Made by a program: the position numbers and the translations under genes | Part shown: one piece after another, positions 11,886-23,803 of the stretch | Position numbering within the stretch: position 1 is the stretch's first letter | Layout of the letters: every line of letters starts with the position of its first letter | The notes under the pieces: model-generated | Told to the model about the DNA's origin: nothing | Databases searched by the model: none | The model's input: only the letters and a program-made list of their open reading frames with translations | From: Cryptomeria japonica | Taxonomy: Eukaryota; Streptophyta; Pinopsida; Cupressales; Cupressaceae | Direction: 5' to 3' | Length of the DNA: 64,000 bases | Assembly (NCBI RefSeq): GCF_030272615.1 | Contig: NC_081415.1 | Span: forward strand, 599,709,644-599,773,643

Positions 11886-14467
11886 TTGCATATTTCACCC
11901 ACTCACAAAGCTATATTGGATAAAGCATTCCAATATTCAGTAGTGGATAGAGATATAGATGAAAATGCCTTCCAATCTATGATAGGGAATTTGACGCAAG
12001 GCACACGTATTGCATTCATAGAACAAGATATTCCTAGTGATAGACTACTTCATAATGACCCATTAAATTTGGAAGCTCACATTCATAAGAGAAGAATTAG
12101 AAGAGTACTCATAGATGGAGGAGTTGGTCTCAACATTTGTACTTTAAAGCTAGTTAAGGCACTAGGATATTCTGAACTTCACATTGATTCTTCCAAGAGG
12201 ATAAATATCAAGGCAAACAATGATGAAGAACGTCCATCAAAAGGTATTGTAACATTACCCGTACAAGTGGGACCCATAACAATAGAGGTCACTTTTGAAG
12301 TCTTGGATAGAGAACTGGGATACAACATGTTATTGGGTCGCCCATGGATCCACGACATGCAAGCAGTACCATCCATATTTCATTAGTGTGTCAAATTCCC
12401 ATACAATGGTATTGAAATCACCATAAGGGATGATCCAAATCCCTTCCAACATTGCAATTACTTGAAAGAAAGTGTGGATAATCAGGTACCTATCAATCAG
12501 GCAACACCTATCACTACACAACTGGAGGCATTAAAAATCACAGAAACAAAAAAGGATATCCCTACAACATCCTCCTTACAAATAAAAGATATGGGTGGTG
12601 GAGAGTATTCTATTGCAAATACTTTAAGTGGGAAATAGTTGTCTCTTTCTCCTAAGTCTTTTGGGAAACCTCACAATACAGTGCAAAAACAAGACAAAGG
12701 AAAAGAAATTGTCATATACATAGACTCATGCTCTTTCATTAGATGGGGTGACTTACAAGAAGAATCCCTGAATGAAAATGTTAACCATTGGATATATAGA
12801 GAAGAAGATCATATGGCAATACCCAAGATACACACAGATCAATATGGCAATGAATTCAAAATGCTCCAAAGACATGGATATGATGGTACCATAGGCCTAC
12901 GGTTACAGAAACAAGGAAGGCTAGAACCTATTGTTCCTAATGATAATCCAAGGAATCAAGAATTGGGATATAAGCATGTACAACATATCACTAAAGAAAG
13001 ACAACGTACCCTTGATATACTACATTGACCAAGCAAACCATCAGACTACATACCGCAAAGGGATTTGTCCACACAGGTGCTTCCATCTTCATCTCAAACA
13101 AGTAATCAGGTACCCACATCACCTAGTGCAGAATCAGATGGAGAAGACATGAGACAACTCCTGCAAGAACCTAGCACCGAGTCACAAAATTACGTAGTTG
13201 TTGACACAACAGTACAAACTAATGTTGCAATAGATGCAGATTTACCACCACCACCTGAATCTCATCCATGGTTATTGTCACTACTTCTGCCACGAGAAAC
13301 AACTCAGGCTCAACCAAACGAATCAAATGAAGAAAGAATGCAAAGGCTTATACCAGGCTTAAGAAGGGTAGCTAATGTACACAAAAGACCAGTCAATCTA
13401 CACTAGAATCAGCGGCAGGAACAAGAAGAAATAAGTGATGATAGCTCACATGATGAAACATATATTGAAAGTGAGACAAGCTCTCATGACTATGAGTTCT
13501 TATCACTCCATGATTATAGCCCACCAGAAAGTGTAATATCAAGGTATCAAATAAAGCTTATAGAGGATGAAAATACACAAAGTCATTCAAACAATCAAGT
13601 CTTCATGTTATCAAAGTCTACTAAAGAAGGGAGTAATGACTTACCCCTAGTAGATTCACAATTCATTTATTGGGGGCAAGAAGGAAAACCAACACTGGAT
13701 TGGTTTGAAAACGACGAAGCAATTTCAGAATTTCTCAGAGTCAGAGAGAGATTTCCATAAGGAGATCACAAAGCAGGGTTTGTTGTATACCTAGATAGAA
13801 CAACATACTTTGGAGAAGAGAGTGCTTCTGCAATAGAAGATAAGGATAAAACTACCCATAATGGCAAGAGTGACTTGGGTAATCTTCCTATGGAAAGAGA
13901 AAGTTCAACATTGCTTATAGAGGAAACAGAAGAAGTGAACATACCAGAAGGGGAGGTTGTACATAACATCCATCTGGCAAAATCATTAAGCAAAGAAGAA
14001 AAAGATAGATTCATTCATTTTTTCAAGCAACAACCTATCAACTTTGCTTGGTCCTACGCAGATATGTCAGGATTAGACTCCGAGTTAGTGTTACATCATT
14101 TACCTCCAATACCAGGAGTTAAACCTTACAAACAAAAATTGAGAAAAATGCATCCAAGTATTGCATTACTGGTTAAAATAGAACTGCAAAAGTTGTTGGA
14201 TGTAGATTTCATAAGACCTATTGATTACATAGAATGGATATAAAACCCGGTACCTGTGACTAAGCCCACAAGAGAAATAAGAATCTGTACGGCTTTCCAG
14301 GATCTAAATAAATCTTGTCCTAAGGATGACTTCCCGCTACCCATTATTGATATGATAGCTGACCTAACAGCTGGAAAAGAAATGCTATCCTTAATGGATG
14401 GTTTCTCAGGATATAACCAAATTAAAATTACACCAGAAGATCAACATAAAATGGCCTTTACATGCCC
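11886..14467 (+). pseudogene. pol: pol, first part: protease, G-patch-like segment, acidic linker, RT N-terminal half
   Basis: One reading frame runs the whole length, broken only by nonsense codons (12384, 12636, 13026, 13404, 13758, 14241). The aspartic protease cuts the polyprotein; its active-site region reads VLIDGGVGLN near 12110, followed by LLGRPWIHD near 12330. After it, residues near 12855-12985 (KMLQRHGYDGTIGLRLQKQG, then GYKH) resemble a G-patch. A Ser/Glu-rich linker follows. The RT begins near 14080 and shows LMDGFSGYNQI near 14394. The frame stops where a solo LTR enters at 14468. The protease has Val where most families have Ala or Ser after DGG/DSG. Confidence 0.85.
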
Positions 14468-15663
14468 TATTACTATTTACTAAGTTGTCATAAGTTCTAT
14501 GTTCAAAGTCATCCTATATACCCTAGTCAGTTAATACTACAGAAAGATTCAGTCAGTAAACACTAAGGGTGTCGGTTTATAGAAGAAAGGCTAGTCACCG
14601 AGATGATATATACCGAGTTGTCTACCGAGTAAATTTCCTATGTCCACCAAGTAGCAAAGAAGGTACACCGAGTTAATCTAAACCGAGTGGAAATGTGTTA
14701 CCAAATTCAATGAACCTGGACACATACGTGGAAATGTGTTACAAGATTCAAGAACAGGGAACCGTTATTTCATAGGGAATTGCACTTAAAGATTTTGTAT
14801 GATTTTGAGGAAGTTTATCCAATGAAATAATTTCTATGTTTATTCATTCGATAAAACATGTTTGTATAATCGATTCATGAACAAGATCACTGCCTTAGAG
14901 ATCTATATAAAGAGTGATTTGAGTATCTAAGAACATGAAGAGAAAAAGATGGTGAGTTGAAGATAAAAATCTTATGATAAGATAAGATGTGATGATTGAA
15001 CAGAGGTATTCAGAGGTCACTGAGAAGATTTTCAGAAAACAGTTTAAGGGACAAAGAATACAGAAGAGGTCACCGAGTTGATCTAACAATTACTGAGGTA
15101 TGCTATGAGCATGGTAATTTCATATTGAGCACATAGAGTCTACTATAACATTTCAGATGTAAAGTTACAGATATTTTGTAAAATATTTTGATTGAATTAT
15201 TTTGAGTTGTGTTAGAAACCTTTAACAGGGTAAAAGACTCTAACAAGGTCTATAAATTGTAAAGCCTCTAACCAGGTACAACATTTTGTAAAAGTGTTTG
15301 TAAAAATCCTTTAGCAAGGTAGATCTAAAGATCTTGATACTCCTAACAGGGTAAGTTATCAAAAATAGCTAAACATGTAGCTCTAACCAAGCAACCTTTA
15401 TTATTGCAGTAATGAAGTTGTGGGTGCCATCCCCACTGCAATTTTTCTCTCTAACCAAGAGTTTCTGTGTAACCAAAATCTTTGTGTTATGGAGTGAATG
15501 TGTATGGTTGTAGTTTCTATAATTATGTTTTGGCTTTATATATTATGAGATCAACTATATATAGTTTATGTTTATCAGTAAGATTGTTTTTAAAAGAAAA
15601 TTTTTGAAGTACTGATTCACCCCTCCCCTCTCAGTACATTAGATTTCATTGTTGGACCTAACA
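14468..15663 (+). mobile_element. Copia-type solo LTR inside the Tat RT
   Basis: It is flanked by a perfect 5 bp duplication, tgccc (14463-14467 and 15664-15668). It ends ggacctaaca but begins tattac, so the usual 5' TG reads TA. A TATA-like tatataaa is at 14904-14911, motifs of the cctaacagggta type lie at 15215-15400, and gtgggtgccatcccc follows. The block order matches the LTRs at 2490 and 53841. There is no interior, so it is a solo LTR. It is younger than the Tat element it interrupts. Confidence 0.88.
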
Positions 15664-16570
15664 TGCCCATGGGGAACATACTGCTGGAATGTGATGCCAT
15701 TTGGTCTCAAAAACACCAGAGCAACATACCAAAGAGCTATGACAACGTTGTTTCATGACATGATCCACAGCATAATGGAAGATTATGTGGATGACATATT
15801 AGCTAAATCAGAAACAAGAGAAGGTCACCTCACAGTCCTTGCACAGATATTTGATTAGTTGGAGCAGTATAATGTCAAAATAAACTCGAAGAAGTGTGTG
15901 TTTGGTATAACAATAGGTAAAATCCTAGGGTTCATAGTATCAAACAGAGGATTTGAAGTAGACCCTGCCAAGGTCAAGAAAATCATATGCCACCTCTGTC
16001 AACACTTAAACAACTCAGAGGGTTACAAGGAAGACTACACTCCATAAGGAGATTCATAGCACAGTTGGCAGATAAATGTCACCCATTCCAGCATTTACTC
16101 AAGAAAGGAGTTACTTTTAAATGGACAAAACAATGTCAGGAAGCATTCCAAGCCTTGAAAGATTGTCTTGTAAACACACCAGTGTTAGTATCACCCACTC
16201 TAGGAAAACCTCTATTGTTATACATATCAGCAACAAAATCAGCTCTAGGAGCTCTGTTGGCACAGCATGACGACAAAGGAAAAGAAAGAGCCATTTATTA
16301 TATAAGTAGGACTCTGATTGGCTATGAACTTAATTATAATCCTACAGAGCAAGCATGCTTAGCAATAATCTTTGCATCCCAAAAGCTCAGACATTATATG
16401 CTATCTCATAAGGTAGAACTCATTGCACGCTTTGATCCACTCAAGTACCTATTGAGCAGAGCAACATTGATCGGGTGATTGGCTAAGTGGGTCATGATCT
16501 TGAGTGAGTTTGATATAGAGTACATAGACAGAAAGGCCATTAAAGGACAAATTATAGCAGATTAGTTAGC
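15664..16570 (+). pseudogene. pol: pol, second part: RT C-terminal half and RNase H
   Basis: The RT frame resumes at the second copy of the target duplication in the phase expected if the solo LTR and one tgccc were absent. WNVMPFGLKN and the catalytic DYVDDIL (15781-15801) are intact. A nonsense codon lies at 15856 and a frameshift near 16000. The connection segment (QLRGLQGRLHSIRRFI) and the Ty3-type RNase H (about 16180-16480; YISATKSALGALLAQ, YYISRTLIGYELNYNPTEQA) follow. RT copies the RNA into DNA and RNase H removes the RNA strand. Confidence 0.88.
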
Positions 16571-16625
16571 AGAGGCTCCTTTACAAGACAATCATCTATT
16601 ACTCATAGACTTTCTAGATGAGTCA

Positions 16626-17040
16626 ATGTTTACATTGACAACATCCCTAATGTGGAAATTATACTTTGATGGGTCATATACAAGTCATGGATTGGGAGCA
16701 GGGATTCTCTTCATTACTCCTCAAGGGGATTTTATACCTAAATCATTTAGGATAAATTATTTGTGCACAAACAATATAGCTGAATATGAAGCTCTTCTCA
16801 TAGGACTCCATATAGCTATACAGTGGAGAATAAAAGAATTACAGGTCTATGGTGATTCACAGTTGATTGTAAACTATGTCAATGATGATTACAACATGAA
16901 GGATGACAAAATCATGCCTTATAAGAATCTAGTGGAAGATTACAAAGAGCACTTCAGCAAAATCACCTTTGAATAGATCCCAAGAATACAAAACAAGGCA
17001 GCAGATCCAATGGCTACCATAGGATCCCTTCTGAATATGC
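16626..17040 (+). pseudogene. Additional archaeal-type RNase H domain of the Tat element
   Basis: A second RNase H domain follows the native one. It starts WKLYFDGSYTSHGLGAG, then NNIAEYEALLIGL, then VYGDSQLIVNYVN, and ends NKAADPMAT after a nonsense codon at 16974. All four expected acidic catalytic positions (D of FDG, E of AEYE, D of GDS, D of AAD) are present. In the Tat lineage a second RNase H of archaeal or plant-host type was acquired, possibly relaxing the role of the original. Here it sits between RNase H and integrase. Confidence 0.85.
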
Positions 17041-17078
17041 CTGCTAATGAAACTTAGTTTGAGTTTATCATAGAACAG

Positions 17079-18390
17079 TTGATGCTATCAGCTTATGAGA
17101 CTCCTTCAGTAGAAAATGTATGTACAATTGTAGGTCCAGAATCACCTTGGTACAATGAAATATATACATATTTACACACTCAATACATGTCATCAGATAT
17201 GTCCAGAAATCAAAAGAAGACCTTTAACTATCAGGCATCTAGATACACCATTATAGCTTATACTTTGTATAGAAAGGGTTTCGATGGAACTCTTCTCTGA
17301 TGTCTAGATGAGAATGAAATGCACATTTCTTTAAAGGAAGTCCATGATGGAATCTGTGGGGCTCACCAAAGCAATCCACCATTGTCAAAGAAATTGTTGA
17401 GAACAGGTTATTACTGGCCAACTATGGAAAAGGACACTTACAAGTATGTACAAAAGTGTAAACAATGCCAGATGCATGGAGATCTCATTCATGCACCGGC
17501 ATAAGATCTTCAACCCATTACATCACCATGACCATTTTCACAATGGGGATTAGATCTAGTGGGTAAAATCAACCCTACTTCTTCCAATGGGCACAAGTTT
17601 ATCTTGATAGCCATTGAGTACTTTACCAAATGGGTTGAGGCAATTCCTCTTACATACACCACTGGAAAGCAGATATCAAAATTCATGCTCAACTATATTA
17701 TATGCATATATAGAGTTCCAATGTGCTTCGTGACAGATAATGAGCGTCCATTTAAAAACCAGGAAGTGAAAGAATTGTGTGACAATTTTCACATACAATA
17801 GAGATTTGCCACGCCATATTATCCACAAAGAAACGGGCAAGAAGAGGCTACAAATAGAACAATATTGAAAATTCTTAAGAAAGTTGTCACTGATATAGGA
17901 TGGGACTAGCATCTCTAGTTAAATCCCGCTCTTTGGGCTTACAGAATAGGAGAACATGCACCTACAGGAGCAACACCATATTCCTTGGTCTATGGTATAG
18001 AAGTAATACTCCTCATTGAAATACAAATACCATCTCTAAGAGTTTCCGTACAGAACATCATATCAGAGGAAGACTACAGGGTAGCAAGGTTACAAGAACT
18101 CGAAACCCTTGATGAAAAAAGACAAACAACGTTCAACCATCTACAAGGATATCAAAATAGACTGAGGCGGAGTTATAATAAAAGAGTCTGCCCATGAAAT
18201 TTTCAAGTGGGAGATCTAGTCCTTAAAGAGAATCAAAGGAACCTAGCGGAATGAGAAAAGCCAGGGAAATTCAAACCTAACTGGCTAGGTCCTTTCATCA
18301 TAACAAGGGTTATAGGAAATGGAGCATATAATTTGGCTACCATGGAGGGAGATCCACTCTCTGACCCTATGAACAACATGCACCTTAAAT
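17079..18390 (+). pseudogene. Integrase of the Tat element, broken
   Basis: Integrase joins the DNA copy to host DNA. The N-terminal HHCC zinc site spans about 17335-17470 (VHDGICGAHQ and CKQCQ). The catalytic core shows the first Asp in QWGLDLVGKI (near 17545), the second in VTDNERPFKN (near 17738), and the Glu in RNGQEEATN (near 17835), so the DDE triad is retained. A C-terminal WLGPFIITRVIGNGAYNLA stretch (near 18280) is typical of Ty3 integrases. No chromodomain is visible. Nonsense codons occur at 17298, 17502, 17529, 17799, 17907, 17916, 18195 and 18252. The frame otherwise matches the preceding RNase H frame. Confidence 0.87.
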
Positions 18391-20529
18391 GATATTATAC
18401 CTAAGGGTTGTGTAATTTAGGTTTTATTTTCCACATTGCATATCGTATTATTTAAAACACTACATTACATATAGTTTTCAAATGCATCGCATTCTCAAAG
18501 ATTCTACATTTTCATATAGCAGCATTAATAAAACAAGGCAACTGTCCATGTTTATCATTCGTTTGCATTCAAGAGAAGCAAGGGTCATCTCCTTTCTTAG
18601 ATATTAGGACATAAAGTCTTCAAGGTCCTAAGGTCATTCATTTTCAACATCATCCTGTGACAATGCTTTACTTATGGTTGGGTAGTGATTTCACTATTTG
18701 AGAATTGTTAACCCAAAATCTATCAATTGCTATATCTCAAACACAATAAATCTCTAATTTACTCGAGACAGCTAGTTGATCATATGACTAGTGAAAAATC
18801 TAAAATTCTACTTTAGTGTTGTTTTAATTGTCACACCCAAGTAGGTTTCATTACTTAAAAGTCAAGGCAAGAAAACAAAAAGAAAAAATGCTATGCCAAA
18901 TTCATCTCAAGGCAAAAGATCAATGATATATAACTGAAATATCATGCATACGAGTGCGATAAAAAGCTTGAATACGAGAACATGTGAGTAACTCCATCAA
19001 GGTTATGGATGCCTACTGGCAATGGAGCAATATTTGAGAAATTACAGTCTATAACCTTGTCGGAGCTCTCAAGACTTGCTGGCAGTGAGGCTCTATTCGG
19101 GATGCTTTTGAAGTTAGAATAATCCATGTAGATAGTCATATAGGATGCTAAGGATCTTTAGTGAACACAAGAGCGAGAATTAACTCATCTGCACATACAT
19201 GGGATAAACAAGATCAAAGTTTCAAGAACCAGTGGAGAAGTTTTTCGCGTCTCCATTTGTAGATCCTAGTCACTAAGTGTGTTGATTTGAATATTCTGAG
19301 GGACCTTAGAGATCAATTGACCGCTTATCTATGAAATGTTTTGCACCTCTATTTCAACTGGTGTATTACAAAAGCTAAAACAAACATAGTCAACGTTGTT
19401 CGAATAGGAAATACATCTTCATCATTGCATTCACATAGGTCATTTTAAAAATTCATTGTCTCCACATACATTCTGCAAATCATCATGTCATATAGGTCTG
19501 CACATTGGGGGCATAACTGAAAAAATCCAAAAACATTGAAAAACTAAAAATACCAAAAACATCTGCAAAACAATCCTTCAAAAATAAAAAACATCTACAA
19601 AATGTCCTAAAAAAATCAATCAAAAATATCCAAATATCGATCTACATAATCCAAAAACATCAAAAAAGCTCTTGGGAAAGAACTAAAAATTGAAAATCAA
19701 TCAATCAAGCAAAAAACTTGCAATAAAATGTCTTGTGAGAAACAAATACCCTAGTAGATATCCAACAAACACTTTGCACGAAGTTAACAAAGGATACGAC
19801 TATCCAGTCAAACATCTGCAATCAACTGATCAAACTGTCTTATCAATCATATCATATCCATATCAAAGTGATCATTATCTTGTCTTAAACAGAAGAGGAT
19901 ACACTCAAAATCAGACAGGTCAATCTTAAACGGGCTCCACAACTTTCTAAGATCAGACATTATCAACCATCACATCAAGCAACTGAGAATGAAGGCACAA
20001 GGTCAATATAGCTGCTGAATTTTTTTTGGGTCAGTCTTTATCTTTTATCATTTGGAAAAAGATTATGTTCCTATGCTACTCAAGGATGTCCACAAGTGAC
20101 TAGAGGAGTCAGGATGGGCATTATCTTTTTCTTTGTTTGTTTCTTGTCTACTACGTGTTTGTTTCTTCAATGAGATATCTTTACATCTTGGTTCCTTATA
20201 CCCTGATGTGTAAAGCTCCATTGTTCAATAATAAGGCTTGAAGTGATGAATATATATTGTGCAAAATTTTCTAACATTATTCTATTTCATTCTAAGGTTC
20301 ATTCTCTCATATTCTATCTCAATATCATCTTCATATCACCTATCTCTATCTCTAATCAACTAACCATTCTTCTATCTTTCATCTCATATTCTTATTTTTT
20401 CAAGAGATCATTCATGTCTTTAATGCACAAACAATCTCTCAAGGGGGCATGACACCCTAAGTATCATTAAGGCATACTGGGGCAAAAAATTTTAAATTTT
20501 CTTTGAAACAACATCGTTTCGACATTGTC
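18391..20529 (+). other. 3' untranslated region of the Tat element
   Basis: About 2.1 kb without a credible gene between integrase and the polypurine tract. An A-rich low-complexity tract (about 19500-19720, ccaaaaacat-type words) recalls the tail at 1-1608. The short frames at 18942-19139, 19690-19929 and 20243-20452 show no family signature. Long 3' UTRs are common in Tat elements. Confidence 0.65.
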
Positions 20530-20544
20530 TCAAAGAGGGGAAAA
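20530..20544 (+). promoter_or_regulatory. Polypurine tract of the Tat element
   Basis: The run tcaaagaggggaaaa ends immediately before the 3' LTR start TGTAGACACC. It corresponds to the tracts at 1594 and 4869. Confidence 0.8.
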
Positions 20545-22115
20545 TGTAGACACCTAAAAATGTCTCATTGATCATGTACTAATTATTCATCTAATTGGTC
20601 CAAGGGGTTGAGCTTAACTGGTTAAAATACTAGGTTCTCACTGTGGAGACCCAAGTTCAATTCCCAATAGGGACATCTAAAGTGGAATTCTAAGTTGTGA
20701 CTCTTGGCCTTCCATAGAATGGGGAAGGTCTTGGGGTCAATCTAATCAAACATAATAATAATAATTCAAAGATATGTAATGGGGATGGGGCCCCCTACTG
20801 TGTCCCCACTGGTTCATAGCTCCAGTCAAAAGCTATTCAGGCTTCGGCCAATTACCGATCAAAAAAAAAAAAAAAAAAATTTGTCTAATTGATTAAATAA
20901 TTCTTTAATTATTTAATTAAGTTAATTAATTTCATTCTTCTAATTTTGTATTTCCTCATCATCTTACTAATTATTCTATTTCTTATTCTATCATCATTTA
21001 ATCATTTTAATCATTAACTAAATATTTATTAAATATTTATTATTTAATTAATTATGATTAATTCCCTAATTTAAATCATCTTTATTATTTAAATAAATTA
21101 ATTCTCAATTTCTATCTCTAAACATATAATCATCAACCCTTTTCTAAATATGAATTAAATGTTTATTATTTAATTAATTATGATTTAATATTTTAATTTA
21201 AATAATCTTTATTATTTAATTAAAGTCCATTTCTAAAATAATTAAATAGTTTCTTTAAATTATTTAATTAACTAATTGATTCTTCTAGTTCTTCAAATTC
21301 TAATTTCGTTTAATTTCTTATTTCTTCTAATTTCTTCCAAATTCAATTACATGTGCATGATTTCAAAAATCAAATTGAAAATCAAAGTTAAGTTCTAAAT
21401 ATATTCAAATACTAAATTGAATTGAATAAATTCAATTATTTGAATAAATATCATGCAAAGATTAAATTGAAAATCTAAATCTAAATGCAAGCACATGCTA
21501 AATTAATTAATTCAATCAATTAATTAATTAAATCGTTTATCTCTCCAATCTCTATTTCCATCTTCTAGTTAGCTTTTTCTAAATTAAGTTTTCTTTGTCA
21601 TCCTCTTTATTTCCTCAAATCATTATTTTTCTTCTTTCAGTCAGCTTTTTTTCAACCAGTTGACTCAATTAATCTATTCAATCTATTTTGTTTCACTCCT
21701 ATAATCAACAGTTCAACTATCAATTTTCATTTGAGCTCACCTAAGTTCCACCTCTTGATCAATATGTTCCACCTTTCAATCAATACTCTCCAAAAATCTA
21801 TAAATTGAGCATTCAATCTCCATTTTCAATCTTCCTCAATCTTGAACAATTACTCTCAATCACGAACTTTGAATCTTTGTGTCACTTGCAAGTTACCAGC
21901 GCAATATCTGAGTGCCATCATACCACAGAGAAGAGAAAAGCAATGGAAGCTATATGCAATCTTGGAATAGGGAGTTTGATTTGAATTATTTTAATTCCTA
22001 TTTGTTTGATATTGCATTATTTCATTGTTTTGTTTGTTAGAATTCTTTGATTAGATAGGGATTCGTGATTTCCCTTTGATTCTAATTGATTGTTTTGATT
22101 AAGATGAATTTTACA
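20545..22115 (+). mobile_element. 3' LTR of the Tat element, carrying a SINE
   Basis: It starts TGTAGACACCTAAAAATG and ends gatgaattttaca. Without the 286 bp SINE and its extra 8 bp target copy it is close to 1,280 bp, similar to the inverted solo LTR of the same family at 47075-48414 (1,340 bp). The 3' half matches the truncated 5' LTR. A TATA-like tataaatt lies at 21799-21806. Confidence 0.88.
20598..20883 (+). mobile_element. tRNA-derived SINE in the 3' LTR
   Basis: A 286 bp insert flanked by an exact 8 bp duplication, tctaattg (20590-20597 and 20884-20891). It has a box-A-like tgagcttaactgg (20609-20621) and a box-B-like agttcaattcc (20654-20664), spaced as in a tRNA promoter. It ends in 19 A residues (20861-20879) and tttg. 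The solo LTR at 47075-48414 has the same site uninterrupted, which confirms the boundaries. SINEs are transcribed by RNA polymerase III and use LINE enzymes to move. Confidence 0.9.
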
Positions 22116-23560
22116 GACAACAATAATCATGAGAAGGAAACGCCCTATGCACAACAGCCCCAACCCCACCAACCATATTAGCCAACCCTTAAAATCCATG
22201 AAAAATTCATTGAGAGTTGTCTATGGGTTCCCAAATCTCCATTGTCGACTTAGAATCCCCAACTAGAGAGGAGCGATATGGAGAGATTTCTTCTACCATT
22301 CACTAATCCATTAATAGAAGAAAAAACCCCAAAAGAAGAAACACAAAAAATGCATAGTAGAAAATTTGTCATCCCGCCAAGAGAATACACATGTAGCAAG
22401 GAAGCATCTGCATGCAAATGAATAATAAATCTCAACAACCAAATTGCACCTAAAGGGTGACCCAAATTTGAAAACCTTAGTTTAAAAATGTAGAGGCGGC
22501 TAAAGTAAGTGAAAGCAGGTAGGAGTGACCATTTATTAATTCATTACTTTGAAAAATATTTAAAAATGTACATTTTTATATTAAAAGTGACAAAATAGGG
22601 GTATCATCCCTATTAACAAAAGGCTCATAGGCAGCAAAGCAATTCAACAAACCACTGTTAATAACAACATATAGAGTCATATAAATAGTATCACATTATA
22701 GATAAAATCATGACAAAAGAACACCCTAAGAGAGTAAAACAAAGAGCTAGCCAAAAAGATGGCCCCAATATTCAATGAGGCACTTGTAGAGTTCATTGTG
22801 GTACCCAATATCTTCTCCATATTTTTATACTTCCTTATCAAGTGCGACAGGGAGGGAGTGGAAGTCAATCTATGCATAACCTTTGAACTAAACATGCACA
22901 AGCTAATCGTCTTCTTCTCTAATTCATGGAAGTTATCCTTGAGAACATAAAGCTCCCTTGTCATCATATCACAATTAGCACAATTCAGAATAGTATGAGA
23001 ATAATGGCTAATAGGAGTTGTGTCAGCATTGAAAAAGTCCTATGTTTTTTTCTCCTAGAAGGGTTGTCATTTTTATTATTAGAGTCATCCATTACATCAT
23101 CTATTTCATCATGGTCATCCTTGCGTGTCAAGTTATCCTTAGTATCTAAATCACCAATCTTCTCCATTTTTTTGTATTAGTGTTAAGGTGTCCAACAAGC
23201 CTATTGGACATTCTCAATTGTGTACCACCCACACCCACATCATCTTCCTCCTTTTGCACTAGTTGGTCACTGGCCACATTCAAAACAACCTCCTCCTTAT
23301 CTTCCAGGAGTTTATCCTGACCCTCTAATTCTTTAAAGTGATTTCCTCCACATGAAATTGAGTCATGGAGGTTTTGAGGTTTTTTAGTTTTAGGGGGTTT
23401 AATCTTCCTTGAGTTGCCTCTTTTTCCCAAATTTAGAGAATGAGGATTGTTCTTAAGATCACAAAGGCTTTGGGTAGTCGAATAATGGGTAGTATTGGGA
23501 GTTTTTTTGGTGGGGAGCACAATAACCACCATGAGGGCCAAGAAAACCCTTAGAGAAATG
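22116..23560 (-). pseudogene. Unidentified decayed coding-like stretch
   Basis: On the minus strand a chain of frames (23541-23146, 23167-22985, 22967-22677, 22465-22250, 22199-22116) reads with few interruptions. It contains a charged segment (EDKEEVVLNVASDQLVQKEE), a hydrophobic run (MLTQLLLAIILILF) and a second hydrophobic part near 22690-22760. I recognise no family. It could be a decayed host gene or part of a transposon. The right edge of the Tat element cuts it at 22115. Confidence 0.3.
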
Positions 23561-23803
23561 TAGGGAAGACACTTTAAAGCTCAATAAAATATACATTGTT
23601 TAAAGATTTATCTTATTATAATTTATTTATGAGTTGCTAAAGTCAAAATCTTTTATAAATTTATAATTTTATTATAAATAATTAGTCCAAAAGATATTTT
23701 GCATATATTAAAAATAAATAAAACTATTAAATAATTCTTACATATAAATAAAATAACTCTTAATTAAATAAGAACAACTCTTCAAATAAAACCTACATAA
23801 ATA
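23560..23803. repeat. AT-rich dispersed repeat, copy 1 left part
   Basis: This stretch resembles 53410-53655 over most of its length, sharing for example aaataaataaaacta and tcttaattaaataagaa-like words. Its continuation lies at 25524-25640, after a LINE-derived insert. No coding potential; class unknown. Confidence 0.55.

Larger units (their letters stand above)
6066..22115 (+). mobile_element. Tat-type Ty3 LTR retrotransposon, decayed, with nested insertions
   Basis: The order is truncated 5' LTR (6066-6681), primer-binding site, leader, gag (9430-11833), protease, G-patch-like segment, RT, RNase H, extra RNase H, integrase (to about 18390), long 3' UTR, polypurine tract and 3' LTR (20545-22115). 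The extra RNase H between RNase H and integrase, and the absence of a chromodomain, point to the Tat lineage. Many nonsense codons and several frameshifts make it non-functional. It carries a solo LTR in the RT and a SINE in the 3' LTR. The original target duplication cannot be seen because the 5' LTR start is lost. Confidence 0.88.

Noticed and set aside
20598-20670. Possible tRNA gene
   Set aside because: Box A and box B are present but no cloverleaf or intact acceptor stem is visible, and the unit has an A tail and target duplications, so it is a SINE head.
22677-23541. A functional host membrane protein gene
   Set aside because: Frames are broken by stops and shifts, no family is recognisable, and the region is cut by a retrotransposon. 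Kept only as a low-confidence decayed stretch.
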